Below are positions 37,888 to 46,665 of a DNA stretch of 64,000 nt, in pieces. The number at the start of each line of letters is the position of its first letter. Position 1 is the stretch's first letter. The stretch is from Nitrospirillum amazonense (lineage in GTDB: Bacteria; Pseudomonadota; Alphaproteobacteria; Azospirillales; Azospirillaceae). The notes beneath the pieces are model-generated. The model made no database searches, had not been told where the DNA came from, and saw only the letters and a list, made by a program, of their open reading frames with translations. A program made the position numbers and the translations under genes. Where the stretch lies: contig NZ_VITV01000004.1 in the NCBI RefSeq assembly GCF_007828035.1, positions 325,559 to 389,558 of the forward strand. Direction: 5' to 3'.

Positions 37888-40359
37888 GTGAAGGAAAAAG
37901 AATTGCGCATGGCCCTCGTCTGCTACGGCGGGGTGTCGCTGGCCGTGTACATGCACGGCGTCACCAAGGAACTGCTGAAGCTGGCCCGCGCCTCGCGCGT
38001 TTTCCACGGCACCCACGATCCCCGGCTGCGCAACACCGGCAGCTACCAGGCATTGCAGGACGACCTGGCCCGCCGCATCGGCTACAGCAGCGGCGCCAGC
38101 CTGGACGGCGGCGCCCAGACCCCGGACACGGAGGAGGTCTACGTCGCCCTGCTGCAGGAGGTGGGCGCCCATATCGACCTGCGCATCGTCATCGACGTCA
38201 TCGCCGGATCGTCCGCCGGCGGCATCAACGGCGTGCTGCTGGCCCGCGCCCTGGCCCACGACCTGGACCTGGACGCCCTGACCGAGCTGTGGCTGGACGG
38301 CGCCGACGTCACCAACCTGATGGTGGAGGACGGCCGGGCGACGAAATGGAGCAAGTGGTTCCTGAAGCCCTTCCTGGCCTACGGCCTGGGCCGGCTGATG
38401 CGGCTGGCGCCGGATGACGAGATGCGCTGGAAGCTGTCCATGTTCGTGCGCTCGCGCTGGTTCAAGCCTCCCTTCGACGGCATGCGGCTGATGGAGATGC
38501 TGCTGGACGCGGCCGCCGCCATGGGCCGGCCGGTCAGCCCCTATGCCTCGCTGCTGCCGGCGGGGCAGTCCCTGTCCCTGTTCGTCACCGTCACCGACTT
38601 CCACGGCTTCCTGCAGCGCATCCCCGCGCACGACCCGCCTTCGGTGGAGGAGCGGGAGCATCGCCACGTTTTGAAGTTCCACTACCGCCGCTGGCCCGGC
38701 GGCCGGGTGGACACGGATTTCGGCGAGGGCGCCATCCCCGGCCTGGTGTTCGCCGCCCGCGCCACCTCCTCCTTCCCCGGCGCCTTCACGCCGGCGCACC
38801 TGCGGGCGCTGGACGGGCTGCTGGCCCGGCGGGGGCAGGGCTGGCCGGAGCGGGAACGCTTCCTGAAGCGCAACTTCCGCCGCTACACCGCCGCCGGCGT
38901 TGACCCGGGGCGCATCAGCTTCATCGACGGCAGCGTGCTGAACAACAAGCCCTTCGCCGAGGCCCTGCGCGCCATCTCCGGCCGCCCGGCCTATCGCGAG
39001 GTCGACCGCCGGCTGATCTACATCGACCCCGACCCCGCCCACCTGAAACGGGTGGCCAAGGCGGAAACGCCGGGCTTTTTCCGCACGCTCAAGGGGGCAT
39101 TGTCGGACATTCCGCGCAACGAGCCGGTGCGCGACGAGCTGGTGTCCATCGACCGTAACAACGCCCGGGTGCGCCAGCTGCGCTCCGTCATCGATGCCGC
39201 CCGCCCCGGCATCACCCAGCTGGTGCATGAGGTGGTGGGGGGTGAGCCCCCGGCCGAACTGACCTATGCCCAAATCCATGACTGGCGGGAAATCGCCAAC
39301 GGCCGCGCGGCCCAGGAGGCGGGCTTCGCCTATGAGGCCTACGTCCGCCTCAAGCTGACCTCGGTCCTGGACGCCATGGGCCGGCTGGTGGCGGTGGGCT
39401 GCGGCTACCAGCCGGGCACGGCCGCCGCCCGCCAGGCCACCGAGGCGCTGCACGCCTGGGCGCGGGCCACCGGCATCACCCCCGACCAGGTGACGACCTG
39501 GAGCCTGGAGCGGCGGGAGGACGGCCTGCCGGGTGGCGACGCGCCACCCTGGGTGCGCTTCCTGCTGGCCTTCGACGTGGGCTTCCGCGGCCGGCGCCTG
39601 CGCTTCGTCATCCGCGCCCTGAACGAACTGTATGCCCGGCTGGAGGAAGACGAGTTCACCGACGTCGCCGCCCGCGACCTGGATGAGATCAAGGCCAATC
39701 TCTACGACTGCCTGGAGCGGCTGCGCGTCTACGAGTCCGGCGCCTTCCTTAGCGCGGACGAGCGCGAGGCCTTGGCCGTGCCCTTCGTCGAGCCCCTGGC
39801 CATGGGCCGCCAGCCGGACGTGGCGGCGGTGGACCAGGTGATGTGGGATCTGGCACGGCGCATCGACCTGAACGCCATCAACCAGCAGGTGGACGAGATC
39901 TTCGCCCTGATGGGTCTGAACATGCTGGGCGTGGCGGCACGGCGGGAGCTGTTCGTGGCCTATGTCGGCTTCGCCTTTTGGGACGTGCTGACCTTTTCCA
40001 TCAGCGGCTGGCGCGAGCTGGACGATTTGGAGGAGGTGCGGGTGGACCGCATCAGCCCGGACGACGCCCGCTTCTGCCAGGCCATGGGGGGCGCCATTCC
40101 CCTGAAAGGGCGGGAGATCAACCACTTCGGCGCCTTCTTCAGCCGCGTGCACCGCGAGAGCGATTATCTGATGGGCCGCCTGCATGCCGCCGACCGGCTG
40201 GTGGATCTGGTCCTGGACGCCGCCGGCCGCCCGCCGGGCGTGGATGGTCCCGGCCTGAAGCGCCGCCTGTTCGCCGCCATCGCCCGGACGGAGCGCCAGC
40301 GCCTGGGTGACAAGTCACCGGCGTTGCGCTGGCTGGAGACCATGCTGGCGGAAGGGTGA
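37888..40359 (+). CDS. Patatin-like phospholipase with DUF3376-type C-terminal region
   Basis: This 823-residue protein starts with GTG. The N-terminal region (about 1-400) is a patatin-type hydrolase with the nucleophile elbow GSSAGG, Ser109. The dyad aspartate is Asp347 in IDGSVLNNKPFAEA. The remaining 420 residues resemble the long helical C-terminal region of the patatin-related TIGR03607/DUF3376 group. The opening strand LRMALVCYGGVSLAVYMHGV is typical of that group. A lipid acyl-hydrolase function is likely; the natural substrate and role are unknown. No signal peptide is seen, so it is probably cytoplasmic or peripheral to the membrane. It is preceded by 81 bases of gap and followed by repeat copy B. 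Confidence 0.88.
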   Translation: MKEKELRMALVCYGGVSLAVYMHGVTKELLKLARASRVFHGTHDPRLRNTGSYQALQDDLARRIGYSSGASLDGGAQTPDTEEVYVALLQEVGAHIDLRIVIDVIAGSSAGGINGVLLARALAHDLDLDALTELWLDGADVTNLMVEDGRATKWSKWFLKPFLAYGLGRLMRLAPDDEMRWKLSMFVRSRWFKPPFDGMRLMEMLLDAAAAMGRPVSPYASLLPAGQSLSLFVTVTDFHGFLQRIPAHDPPSVEEREHRHVLKFHYRRWPGGRVDTDFGEGAIPGLVFAARATSSFPGAFTPAHLRALDGLLARRGQGWPERERFLKRNFRRYTAAGVDPGRISFIDGSVLNNKPFAEALRAISGRPAYREVDRRLIYIDPDPAHLKRVAKAETPGFFRTLKGALSDIPRNEPVRDELVSIDRNNARVRQLRSVIDAARPGITQLVHEVVGGEPPAELTYAQIHDWREIANGRAAQEAGFAYEAYVRLKLTSVLDAMGRLVAVGCGYQPGTAAARQATEALHAWARATGITPDQVTTWSLERREDGLPGGDAPPWVRFLLAFDVGFRGRRLRFVIRALNELYARLEEDEFTDVAARDLDEIKANLYDCLERLRVYESGAFLSADEREALAVPFVEPLAMGRQPDVAAVDQVMWDLARRIDLNAINQQVDEIFALMGLNMLGVAARRELFVAYVGFAFWDVLTFSISGWRELDDLEEVRVDRISPDDARFCQAMGGAIPLKGREINHFGAFFSRVHRESDYLMGRLHAADRLVDLVLDAAGRPPGVDGPGLKRRLFAAIARTERQRLGDKSPALRWLETMLAEG

Positions 40360-40390
40360 GGCCACCCACCGCGAAGGAGCGAAGCGACAA

Positions 40391-40490
40391 GGCCGCGACC
40401 GCGGCCGCCGGAGGTTTCCGGGCAGCGGAGCGGACTGGAAACTGAGGATAAGCCCAAGCCAGCGGATGCTGGCGCCCGGCGCCTGAGGGA
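40391..40490 (+). repeat. Structured intergenic repeat, copy B
   Basis: This is a complete copy. The 5' hairpin is GGCCGC/GCGGCC around GACC (40391-40406). Hairpin 2 pairs CCGGA with TCCGG (40408-40421). The core GGACTGGAAACTGAGGATAA lies at 40432-40451. The 3' hairpin is GCCAGC/GCTGGC around GGAT (40458-40473). The tail GCCCGGCGCCTGAGGG ends 3 bases from the convergent DUF2244 stop. Confidence 0.85.
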
Positions 40491-40492
40491 CG

Positions 40493-40984
40493 CTAAACCA
40501 AGCCTTGGCGATGTTTCGCCAGGGCTTGGTTGAGGACGCTGGCCACCTGCACCCGTTCCTCCATGGGGAGGAAACTGCCCACCACCAGACGCCTGCCGTG
40601 GCTGGTCAGCACCACCTGGCTGTCGTGTTGGGCGGGATCGTCCATGTGGACGCGCAGCCAATAGGGGATGAAGGACCAGCTGCGGCTGGGGCGGCGGGGT
40701 TCCACCCGCTCCACCGTCAGGGCCTGGTCGGTCAGTTCCACCCGCTCATACAGCCGGGCGGAGCGGTAGCTGGCGCGGAAGGCCAGGTAGATCACCAGCA
40801 CATCCACGCCGCAGAAACCGATGACCGGCCAGGCGCCGCGCAGAAAGAAGACCAGGCCCACGCCGAAGCTGACCGCCGCCACCAGCCCCATGAGGATGCG
40901 GAACCCCTTCGGCGACAGGCTGCGGTGGGGCCGCAGGATGACGCTGAGCCAGGTCTGCCTCAGGGTGGTTTCGTCATGGATCAT
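40493..40984 (-). CDS. DUF2244 family membrane protein
   Basis: This 163-residue protein has the DUF2244 layout: a polar N-terminus, two closely spaced membrane helices (GFRILMGLVAAVSFGVGLVFFL and WPVIGFCGVDVLVIYLAF), and a cytoplasmic PH-like tail with SWSFIPYWLRVHMDD. The function is unknown. The ATG at 40984 was chosen over a TTG two codons upstream. In many alphaproteobacteria this family lies near nth, which is also the case here (2 kb away). Confidence 0.82.
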   Translation of the reverse strand: MIHDETTLRQTWLSVILRPHRSLSPKGFRILMGLVAAVSFGVGLVFFLRGAWPVIGFCGVDVLVIYLAFRASYRSARLYERVELTDQALTVERVEPRRPSRSWSFIPYWLRVHMDDPAQHDSQVVLTSHGRRLVVGSFLPMEERVQVASVLNQALAKHRQGLV

Positions 40985-40997
40985 GGACAAAACAGTA

Positions 40998-41040
40998 GGG
41001 CGGCCTCACCACCTGGTAAAGGCCGCCCCGTGCGGGGCGT
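40998..41040 (-). terminator. GC-rich hairpins downstream of the SDR gene
   Basis: GGGCGGCCT pairs with AGGCCGCCC (40998-41028), and GCCCCG pairs with CGGGGC (41025-41038). On the minus strand they follow the SDR stop and precede the DUF2244 start. There is no strong T-run, so termination is only likely. Confidence 0.35.
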
Positions 41041-41080
41041 CAGGCCCCGGTCATGCTGTCCGCGCTGGGGTGCGCGCGCC

Positions 41081-41845
41081 TTAGCTACGGGTGATGGAGA
41101 TACCGCCGTCCACCAGCTGGGCCGTGCCGGTGACGAAGGACGAGTCGTCCGACGCCAGGTAGAGGACGGCGCGGGCCAGTTCTTCCGGCTGGCCCGCGCG
41201 GCGCAGGGCGTGGGCGTTGTTCACCCAGTCACGCTTCTCCGCCGTGTCGTTGGCGGCGTGGTACATCTCGGTCTCCACCGCACCCGGGAGCACGGCGTTG
41301 ACACGCACGCCCTGTGGGCCGAACTCGGCGGCCAGCGCCTGGGTCAGGCCGATCAGGCCGGACTTGCTGGCGGCGTAGGCGGCCAGGCCGGGGAAGGCGA
41401 AAGTGTGGCCAACGAAAGTGGAGGTGAAGACCACCGAACCGCCGCCGTTCTTCACCATCTGGCCGATCTGGTGCTTGGCACCCAGGAAGGGGCCGGTCAG
41501 GTTCACGGCCAGGGTGTTGGCCCAGCCGGCCTCGCTCACGCCGGTGCTGGGGCCAGCCTCACCCAGGGTACCGGCGTTGTTGAAGGCGATGTCCAGGCGG
41601 CCGAAGTGTTCCACCGCCAGGGCCACCAGGGCCTGGTTATAATCCTCATGCTGGACGTCGCCGGCCAGCGCCACGGCCTGGCCGCCGGCGGCGGTGATCT
41701 CAGCCACCAGGCTGTCCAGTTCCGCCTGGCGGCGGGCACCGACCACGACCTTCGCGCCCTCCGCCGCGAACAGCTTGGCGGTGGCGCGACCGATGCCTGA
41801 GCTGGCGCCGGTAACGAGGGCGACCTTGTTCTGCAAACGAGCCAT
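41081..41845 (-). CDS. Short-chain dehydrogenase/reductase (SDR)
   Basis: This 254-residue classical SDR has a cofactor motif TGASSGIG at residues 12-19, NNAG near 90, and the catalytic YAASK motif with an upstream Ser. The C-terminal SSFVTGTAQLVDGG is standard. An Arg-rich stretch after beta-2 (VVVGARRQAEL) suggests NADP preference. The start at 41845 follows GGAGAGAGAAA. It is divergently transcribed from a LysR regulator that probably controls it. The substrate is unknown. Confidence 0.92.
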   Translation of the reverse strand: MARLQNKVALVTGASSGIGRATAKLFAAEGAKVVVGARRQAELDSLVAEITAAGGQAVALAGDVQHEDYNQALVALAVEHFGRLDIAFNNAGTLGEAGPSTGVSEAGWANTLAVNLTGPFLGAKHQIGQMVKNGGGSVVFTSTFVGHTFAFPGLAAYAASKSGLIGLTQALAAEFGPQGVRVNAVLPGAVETEMYHAANDTAEKRDWVNNAHALRRAGQPEELARAVLYLASDDSSFVTGTAQLVDGGISITRS

Positions 41846-41947
41846 TTTCTCTCTCCGATGCTGGGTCGGCGCGACGACCGCGCCGCTGACAGACAAAGAT
41901 TTACCTTTCAGCAGCACTTGCATCGATGGGGCGAAAGTGAGCTTATG

Positions 41948-41964
41948 ATTCATCTTTCCTGAAT
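41948..41964. promoter_or_regulatory. LysR-type operator candidate between the SDR and LysR genes
   Basis: ATTCA (41948-41952) and TGAAT (41960-41964) form a perfect inverted repeat with 7 bases between. This gives the T-N11-A pattern of LysR boxes. It lies 18 bases before the LysR start codon and about 100 bases before the SDR start. Confidence 0.5.
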
Positions 41965-41981
41965 AATGGCAAGGCTGCCCC

Positions 41982-42893
41982 ATGGACAGGCTGCGCGCAT
42001 TCGAGGTGTTTTCCACCGTGGTGGCCCGGGGCGGCTTCGCCAAGGCGGCGGACGCGCTGAACACCTCCCCCGCCAACGTCACCCGCTATGTCAGCGAGCT
42101 GGAGACCTACCTGGGCAGCCGGCTGCTGAACCGCACCTCGCGCCGGTTGTCGCTGACCGAGGCGGGCGAGGCGCTGTATGAGCGCGCGCAGACCATCCTG
42201 GAAGAGGTGGCGGAGGCGGAGGCGCTGGCATCCGCCACCACGTTGAAGCCCCGGGGGCGGCTGCGGGTGAACGCGCCGCTGAGCTTCGGCATCCGGCATC
42301 TGGCGCCGCTGTGGCCCCGCTTCATGGCGCAGTATCCCGACGTGCTGCTGGACATCGCCCTGACCGACCGGGTGGTGGACATGGTGGAGGAGGGCTTCGA
42401 CCTGGGCATCCGCATCTCGCGCGGCGGGTCGCCCACTTACGCCGCGCGCAAGCTGGCCACCTCACGCAACGTGCTGTGCGCGGCGCCCGACTACCTGGCC
42501 CGCCACGGCGTGCCAAAGACGCCGGACTGCCTGGCCAGCCATGTGCGCATCGCCTACAGCTACACCGGCGTGCCGGAGGACTGGGTGCTGCTGGACCCGG
42601 AGGGCAAGCCCGTCACCGTGCGCATTCCCATCCGCCTGGTGACCAACAACGGCGATACCGCCCGCGCGGCCGCCCTGGCGGGACAGGGCATCATCTGGCA
42701 GCCCACCTTCCTGATTGGCGACGACCTGCGCGCCGGCCGCCTGGTGCCGGTGCTGCCGGAGCATCGCATCCCCGACATCGACATCCTGGCCGTCTATCCC
42801 AGCCGCCGCCATGTCAGCGCCAAGGTCCGCGCCTTGATCGACTTCCTGGCCGACGCCTTCCACGGCACCCCGGCTTGGGAGTGCGCCCCTTGA
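41982..42893 (+). CDS. LysR-family transcriptional regulator
   Basis: This 303-residue regulator has an N-terminal winged helix-turn-helix (FSTVVARGGFAKAADALNTSPANVTRYVSELE) and a periplasmic-binding-like effector domain from about residue 90. It belongs to the common LysR subgroup found next to dehydrogenase genes. Divergence from the SDR gene and the inverted repeat between them suggest local activation or repression. The inducer is unknown. Confidence 0.92.
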   Translation: MDRLRAFEVFSTVVARGGFAKAADALNTSPANVTRYVSELETYLGSRLLNRTSRRLSLTEAGEALYERAQTILEEVAEAEALASATTLKPRGRLRVNAPLSFGIRHLAPLWPRFMAQYPDVLLDIALTDRVVDMVEEGFDLGIRISRGGSPTYAARKLATSRNVLCAAPDYLARHGVPKTPDCLASHVRIAYSYTGVPEDWVLLDPEGKPVTVRIPIRLVTNNGDTARAAALAGQGIIWQPTFLIGDDLRAGRLVPVLPEHRIPDIDILAVYPSRRHVSAKVRALIDFLADAFHGTPAWECAP

Positions 42894-42957
42894 TCCGCCC
42901 GCCTTGCCACCCGTAGATTTGCCGGCCACATGCCCCGTAGTGCACCCCTCTACCCCA

Positions 42958-43052
42958 GGCCGCGACCGCGGCCGCCGGAAGTTTCCGGGGAGCGTCAGCG
43001 GACTGGAAACTGAGGATAAGCCAAGGGGCGCATGCCCCGCCGGCGCTTGAGG
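42958..43052 (+). repeat. Structured intergenic repeat, copy C
   Basis: The 5' hairpin is GGCCGC/GCGGCC around GACC (42958-42973). Hairpin 2 is CCGGAA/TTCCGG (42975-42988). The core GACTGGAAACTGAGGATAAG lies at 43001-43020, followed by CCAAG. The 3' hairpin is GGGGC/GCCCC around GCAT (43025-43038). The tail CGCCGGCGCTTGAGG ends 8 bases before the nth ATG, so its TGAGG is the probable ribosome-binding site of nth. Confidence 0.85.
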
Positions 43053-43060
43053 CCCCGAAC

Positions 43061-43702
43061 ATGAAACGCGCGAACATCCAGGAATTTTTCCGCAGGCTGG
43101 CGGAGCGGGATCCGGAGCCGAAGACAGAACTGGAGTATGTGAACCCCTACACCCTGCTGGTGGCGGTGGTGCTCTCGGCCCAGGCCACGGACGTCGGCGT
43201 GAACAAGGCGACCAAGGCGCTGTTCAAGATCGCCGACAACCCGGCGGCCATGGTGGCGCTGGGGGAGGCCACGGTGCGGGACCATGTGAAGACCATCGGC
43301 CTGTACAAGACCAAGGCCGCCAACGTCATCCGCCTGTCGGAAATCCTGCTGGAGAAACACGGCGGCCTGGTGCCGCGCAAGCGTGAGGATCTGGAGGAAC
43401 TGCCGGGCGTGGGCCGCAAGACGGCCAACGTGGTGCTGAACGTGGCCTTCGGGGAGCCGACCATCGCCGTCGACACCCATATCTTCCGCGTGTCCAACCG
43501 CACCGGCCTGGCGCCGGGCAAGACGGTGGAGGCGGTGGAGGAGAAGCTGGTGAAGGTGGTGCCCAAGGCCTACCGCCTGCATGCCCACCACTGGCTGATC
43601 CTGCACGGCCGCTATATCTGCAAGGCGCGCAAGCCGGATTGCGCCGTGTGCAGCGTCATCGATCTGTGCGCCTATGAGGCCAAGACGGCGCTGACAGCCT
43701 AA
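43061..43702 (+). CDS. nth: Endonuclease III
   Basis: Nth is the DNA glycosylase/AP lyase that removes oxidised pyrimidines. In this 213-residue protein the helix-hairpin-helix is LPGVGRKTANVV with catalytic Lys120. The catalytic aspartate is Asp138 in VDTHIFR. Both residue numbers equal those of E. coli Nth. The 4Fe-4S ligands are Cys187, Cys194, Cys197 and Cys203. Its ribosome-binding site comes from repeat copy C. Confidence 0.97.
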   Translation: MKRANIQEFFRRLAERDPEPKTELEYVNPYTLLVAVVLSAQATDVGVNKATKALFKIADNPAAMVALGEATVRDHVKTIGLYKTKAANVIRLSEILLEKHGGLVPRKREDLEELPGVGRKTANVVLNVAFGEPTIAVDTHIFRVSNRTGLAPGKTVEAVEEKLVKVVPKAYRLHAHHWLILHGRYICKARKPDCAVCSVIDLCAYEAKTALTA

Positions 43703-43714
43703 GTCGTTCCGGAA

Positions 43715-43755
43715 ATGAAATGGGCCAGTCCCGTAAAGGACTGGCCCGTAAAAAA
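43715..43755. terminator. Convergent terminator between nth and the bactofilin gene
   Basis: GGGCCAGTCC (43722-43731) pairs perfectly with GGACTGGCCC (43738-43747) around CGTAAA. It lies between two convergent stop codons. Confidence 0.75.
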
Positions 43756-43772
43756 CCAGGTGGCGGCGAGGC

Positions 43773-44612
43773 TTACTCTTCAGTGCCCGTAGCCACCACG
43801 GCCTCGACTTCCTTTACCGGTCGGGCGCGGGATTCGCCGGTCAGCGTCTCGATGGTGCCGATCAGCAGGCCACCCTGTTCCACTTCCAGCACGCCGTAGC
43901 GGATGTTGCCCTGGATGCGGCCGGTGGAGCGGACGCGCAGGGTGCCGCGCACGGAGATATCGCCTTCGAAACGACCGCCGATGTCGGCCTCGTCGATCTC
44001 GACCGAGCCCTTGAACAGGCCGCTGTCGGTCACCTCGATGGCGCGGCCCTCGCGCAGCTTGGCCTCCACCGTGCCTTCCACCACCAGGATGTCGCAGGCG
44101 GCGATTTCACCGGACAGGGAAATCTCACGGCCGACGATCAGTTTGCGCATGTCGTTGGTAGGCAAGGGGGCATTTCCTTCAGTACCGGTGGGGGCGACGC
44201 GCCGGGGCGGCGTGCCGGGAATTTCCACGACACGACGGGGAATGTCACTACGAAAACCACCGGTGGCCGCGCCGGCCGGTGCCGGGGTCGCGGGCGTGGC
44301 CGGCACCGGCGTGGCGCCGGCGCCCAGACCGCCGCCACCCCCAAGGCCGCTGTTCCCCAGGCCAAGCGAAGGCTGACCCGGCGTCGGTGTGGGGCCGGGC
44401 GTCGGCGTCTTGAACTGCATATCGATCCCCTTGTCTGAGGGCCCCCTGCTGGCCGCGGCCAGATTGGACGAGGGCTCCGGTTCGGAAACGGGTTCCACGG
44501 CCGGGGAGGCCGGGGGCGTGGGCTCAGCCACCGGAACAGGCGTGCGAAGGTCGGCCGGCTTGGCCGGGTCGCCGCCAACGGGGCCCAGGTTCGGTCGGTT
44601 ACGTCGGAACAT
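43773..44612 (-). CDS. Bactofilin family cytoskeletal protein
   Basis: This 279-residue protein has a disordered Pro/Ala/Gly/Thr-rich N-terminal region of about 150 residues and then a bactofilin beta-helix domain (about 155-265). The domain carries the repeating KLIVGREISLSGEIAACDILVVEGTVEAKL-type rungs. Bactofilins polymerise without nucleotide and organise cell shape, stalks or polar proteins. The ATG at 44612 (FRRNRPN) is preferred. The long N-terminal linker is longer than in minimal bactofilins. Confidence 0.9.
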   Translation of the reverse strand: MFRRNRPNLGPVGGDPAKPADLRTPVPVAEPTPPASPAVEPVSEPEPSSNLAAASRGPSDKGIDMQFKTPTPGPTPTPGQPSLGLGNSGLGGGGGLGAGATPVPATPATPAPAGAATGGFRSDIPRRVVEIPGTPPRRVAPTGTEGNAPLPTNDMRKLIVGREISLSGEIAACDILVVEGTVEAKLREGRAIEVTDSGLFKGSVEIDEADIGGRFEGDISVRGTLRVRSTGRIQGNIRYGVLEVEQGGLLIGTIETLTGESRARPVKEVEAVVATGTEE

Positions 44613-44693
44613 CGGCGTTGTCCCCAAATCTTCGTGTCGCGCGGCCAGCCTGGCCCGTTCGGGGCCTGGACCGGTCGTTGAAGGTCGTTCTTT

Positions 44694-45398
44694 TTATGAG
44701 TTCGCCCGGGGTGCGACCGGCAGCGGACTTCGCGTTCCGCCTGTGGGCAGGAACCCGCCGAACAGGTGGAGCATGAAGGCCGTCGCCAGAACCGGCGCGA
44801 ACAGATTCACAACAGGCAGCAAGGAAATAAAGGCAATAATGAGGCCCGCGCAAAAAATTCGCCCCCTATAGCGCAGACGGAGTAGGCGCACCTGGTCGGA
44901 GGGCATGCGGCGCACCGCCACTTGGTCGAAATACTGGCGTCCCAGCAAGAAACCGTTGGCCAACGGATAGGCCACGGCACCCACCGGCGGCAAAAGCCAC
45001 AGGGGCAGCACGGCGACGTTGACGATGATCAGCAGGGCTGTGAACCGCAGCGCGATGGCGGCCTCTTCCACCACACCGGCGTCGCGCGGCGGCGGCAGGG
45101 TGGGGTACCACCGACGCTCTACAGCGCGGGCCACGGGTTCCAGCAGCATGCCGGCGATGGCCGCCACCACAACCAGGAAGAAGTACCAGGCCAGCGCCAC
45201 GACACCGAGGGCGCCCGCCACCGTGATCAGGGGATCCAGCCAGGCCTTGCCCGTGGGATGCAGGCGGTCCAGCCCCCAAGAGACGGCGACCCCCAGCACG
45301 ATGAAGGACAGCAGCGTCAGGATAAAAGAACGCGCCATCACCCGCAGCAGGGCGGGATCGAAGGCCTGGGCAAGGGTGCGGAACAGGGCGCGGATCAT
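44694..45398 (-). CDS. EI24/CysZ-like membrane protein
   Basis: This 234-residue protein has four hydrophobic segments and the EI24-domain pattern: LRVMARSFILTLLSFIVLGVAVSW, then the internal VVEEAAIALRFTALLIIVNVAVLPLWLLPPVG and YPLANGFLLGRQYFD. CysZ proteins of this superfamily transport sulfate. The alphaproteobacterial members are mostly uncharacterised, so transport is inferred. It is upstream of the bactofilin gene on the same strand, with an 81-base gap. Confidence 0.82.
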   Translation of the reverse strand: MIRALFRTLAQAFDPALLRVMARSFILTLLSFIVLGVAVSWGLDRLHPTGKAWLDPLITVAGALGVVALAWYFFLVVVAAIAGMLLEPVARAVERRWYPTLPPPRDAGVVEEAAIALRFTALLIIVNVAVLPLWLLPPVGAVAYPLANGFLLGRQYFDQVAVRRMPSDQVRLLRLRYRGRIFCAGLIIAFISLLPVVNLFAPVLATAFMLHLFGGFLPTGGTRSPLPVAPRANS

Positions 45399-45492
45399 CT
45401 CAGCATCCTAGGTAGTATGCCCCCGCGCTTGCCGCAAGCGGCCCTATCTCTATACTGCGGCCCCAAGTTTTTGCCGATCCGGAGGATTTTAA

Positions 45493-46473
45493 GTGACGGC
45501 TGAATTGGATGTGGTTGGGATCGGCAACGCGATCGTCGACGTGATCACGCAGACGACCGACGTTTTCCTGGCGGACAACCGCCTGGACAAGAACAGCATG
45601 CGCCTGATCGACACGGCCGAGGCCGAGGCGCTGTACGCCAAGATGGGCCAGGGCATGGAGATGTCGGGCGGTTCCGCCGGCAACACCATGGCCGGCATCG
45701 CCATGCTGGGCGGCAAGGGCGCCTTCATCGGCAAGGTGGCGGGCGACCAGCTGGGCCAGGTCTACCGCCATGACATCGAGGCGGTGGGCTCGCGCTTCGT
45801 CACCACCGACCTGGACGACGGCACGCCCACCGGCCGCTGCCTGATCCTGGTGACGCCGGACGCCGCGCGCACCATGAACACCTATCTGGGCGCCGCCGTT
45901 CGCCTGACCCCGGCCGACATCGACGAGGCGCTGATCGCCTCGGCCCAGGTCACCTACATGGAAGGCTACCTCTGGGATCCGCCGGCCGCCAAGGAAGCCT
46001 TCCTGAAGGCGGCGTCGGCCGCCCATGGCGCCGGCCGCAAGGTGTCGCTGTCCCTGTCCGACGCCTTCTGCGTGAACCGCCACCTGGACAGCTTCCGCGA
46101 CCTGGTGGCCGGCCATGTCGACGTGCTGTTCGCCAATGAGGCGGAGATCACCGCGCTTTACGGCACCGACTTCGATCAGGCGGTACAGGCGGTGCGCGGC
46201 CAGGTGGCCGTGGCGGCGCTGACCCGCAGCGAGAAGGGTGCCGTCATCGTCACGCCGGATGAGATCGTCACCGTGCCGGCCGCCCCGGTGGCCAAGGTGG
46301 TGGATACCACCGGCGCGGGCGACCTGTTCGCCTCGGGCTTCCTCTACGGCTACACCCGGGGCCGCGACATGGCCGCCTGTGGCGCCATGGGCGCCATTTG
46401 CGCGGCCGAGATCATCAGCCACTACGGCGCGCGCTCGCAGGCCGACCTGCGCCAGCTGGTGGCTGGCATCTAG
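45493..46473 (+). CDS. PfkB-family carbohydrate kinase, probably adenosine kinase
   Basis: This 326-residue kinase starts with GTG and has an AGGATTT ribosome-binding region upstream. The ribokinase fold shows MSGGSAGNTMAGIAMLGG near residue 57. The C-terminal PfkB signature DTTGAGDLFASGFLYGY provides the catalytic Asp and anion hole. The opening DVVGIGNAIVDVI and the overall length fit bacterial adenosine kinases. Sugar specificity cannot be proven from the sequence. A long perfect hairpin follows. Confidence 0.88.
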   Translation: MTAELDVVGIGNAIVDVITQTTDVFLADNRLDKNSMRLIDTAEAEALYAKMGQGMEMSGGSAGNTMAGIAMLGGKGAFIGKVAGDQLGQVYRHDIEAVGSRFVTTDLDDGTPTGRCLILVTPDAARTMNTYLGAAVRLTPADIDEALIASAQVTYMEGYLWDPPAAKEAFLKAASAAHGAGRKVSLSLSDAFCVNRHLDSFRDLVAGHVDVLFANEAEITALYGTDFDQAVQAVRGQVAVAALTRSEKGAVIVTPDEIVTVPAAPVAKVVDTTGAGDLFASGFLYGYTRGRDMAACGAMGAICAAEIISHYGARSQADLRQLVAGI

Positions 46474-46497
46474 GCGCCCCCACTTTCCAAGGGAATG

Positions 46498-46543
46498 GCG
46501 GCGCCGGATGGGCGTTCCCGCATGGGCGCCCATCCGGCGCCGC
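46498..46543 (+). terminator. Long hairpin after the PfkB kinase gene
   Basis: A 17-bp perfect stem at 46498-46514 and 46527-46543 (arms begin GCGGCGCCGG and end CCGGCGCCGC) encloses a 12-base loop. A T-rich run follows at 46558-46564. It probably terminates the kinase transcript. Confidence 0.65.
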
Positions 46544-46665
46544 TATCCTTTGCCCGCTTTTTTTCGCAGGTGCACTCGCATAGACTGCGCCGCGCCGGGC
46601 ACCCCTTCGGGCCCCGAACCCATCATCACGGTTCAACCGTTTGTCGTGACGCAAAGGCAACTTCC

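Noticed and set aside
37819-40185. A long minus-strand open frame opposite the patatin gene
   Set aside because: Its composition (His/Gln/Gly/Val) is that of a shadow, and the plus-strand frame has catalytic motifs.
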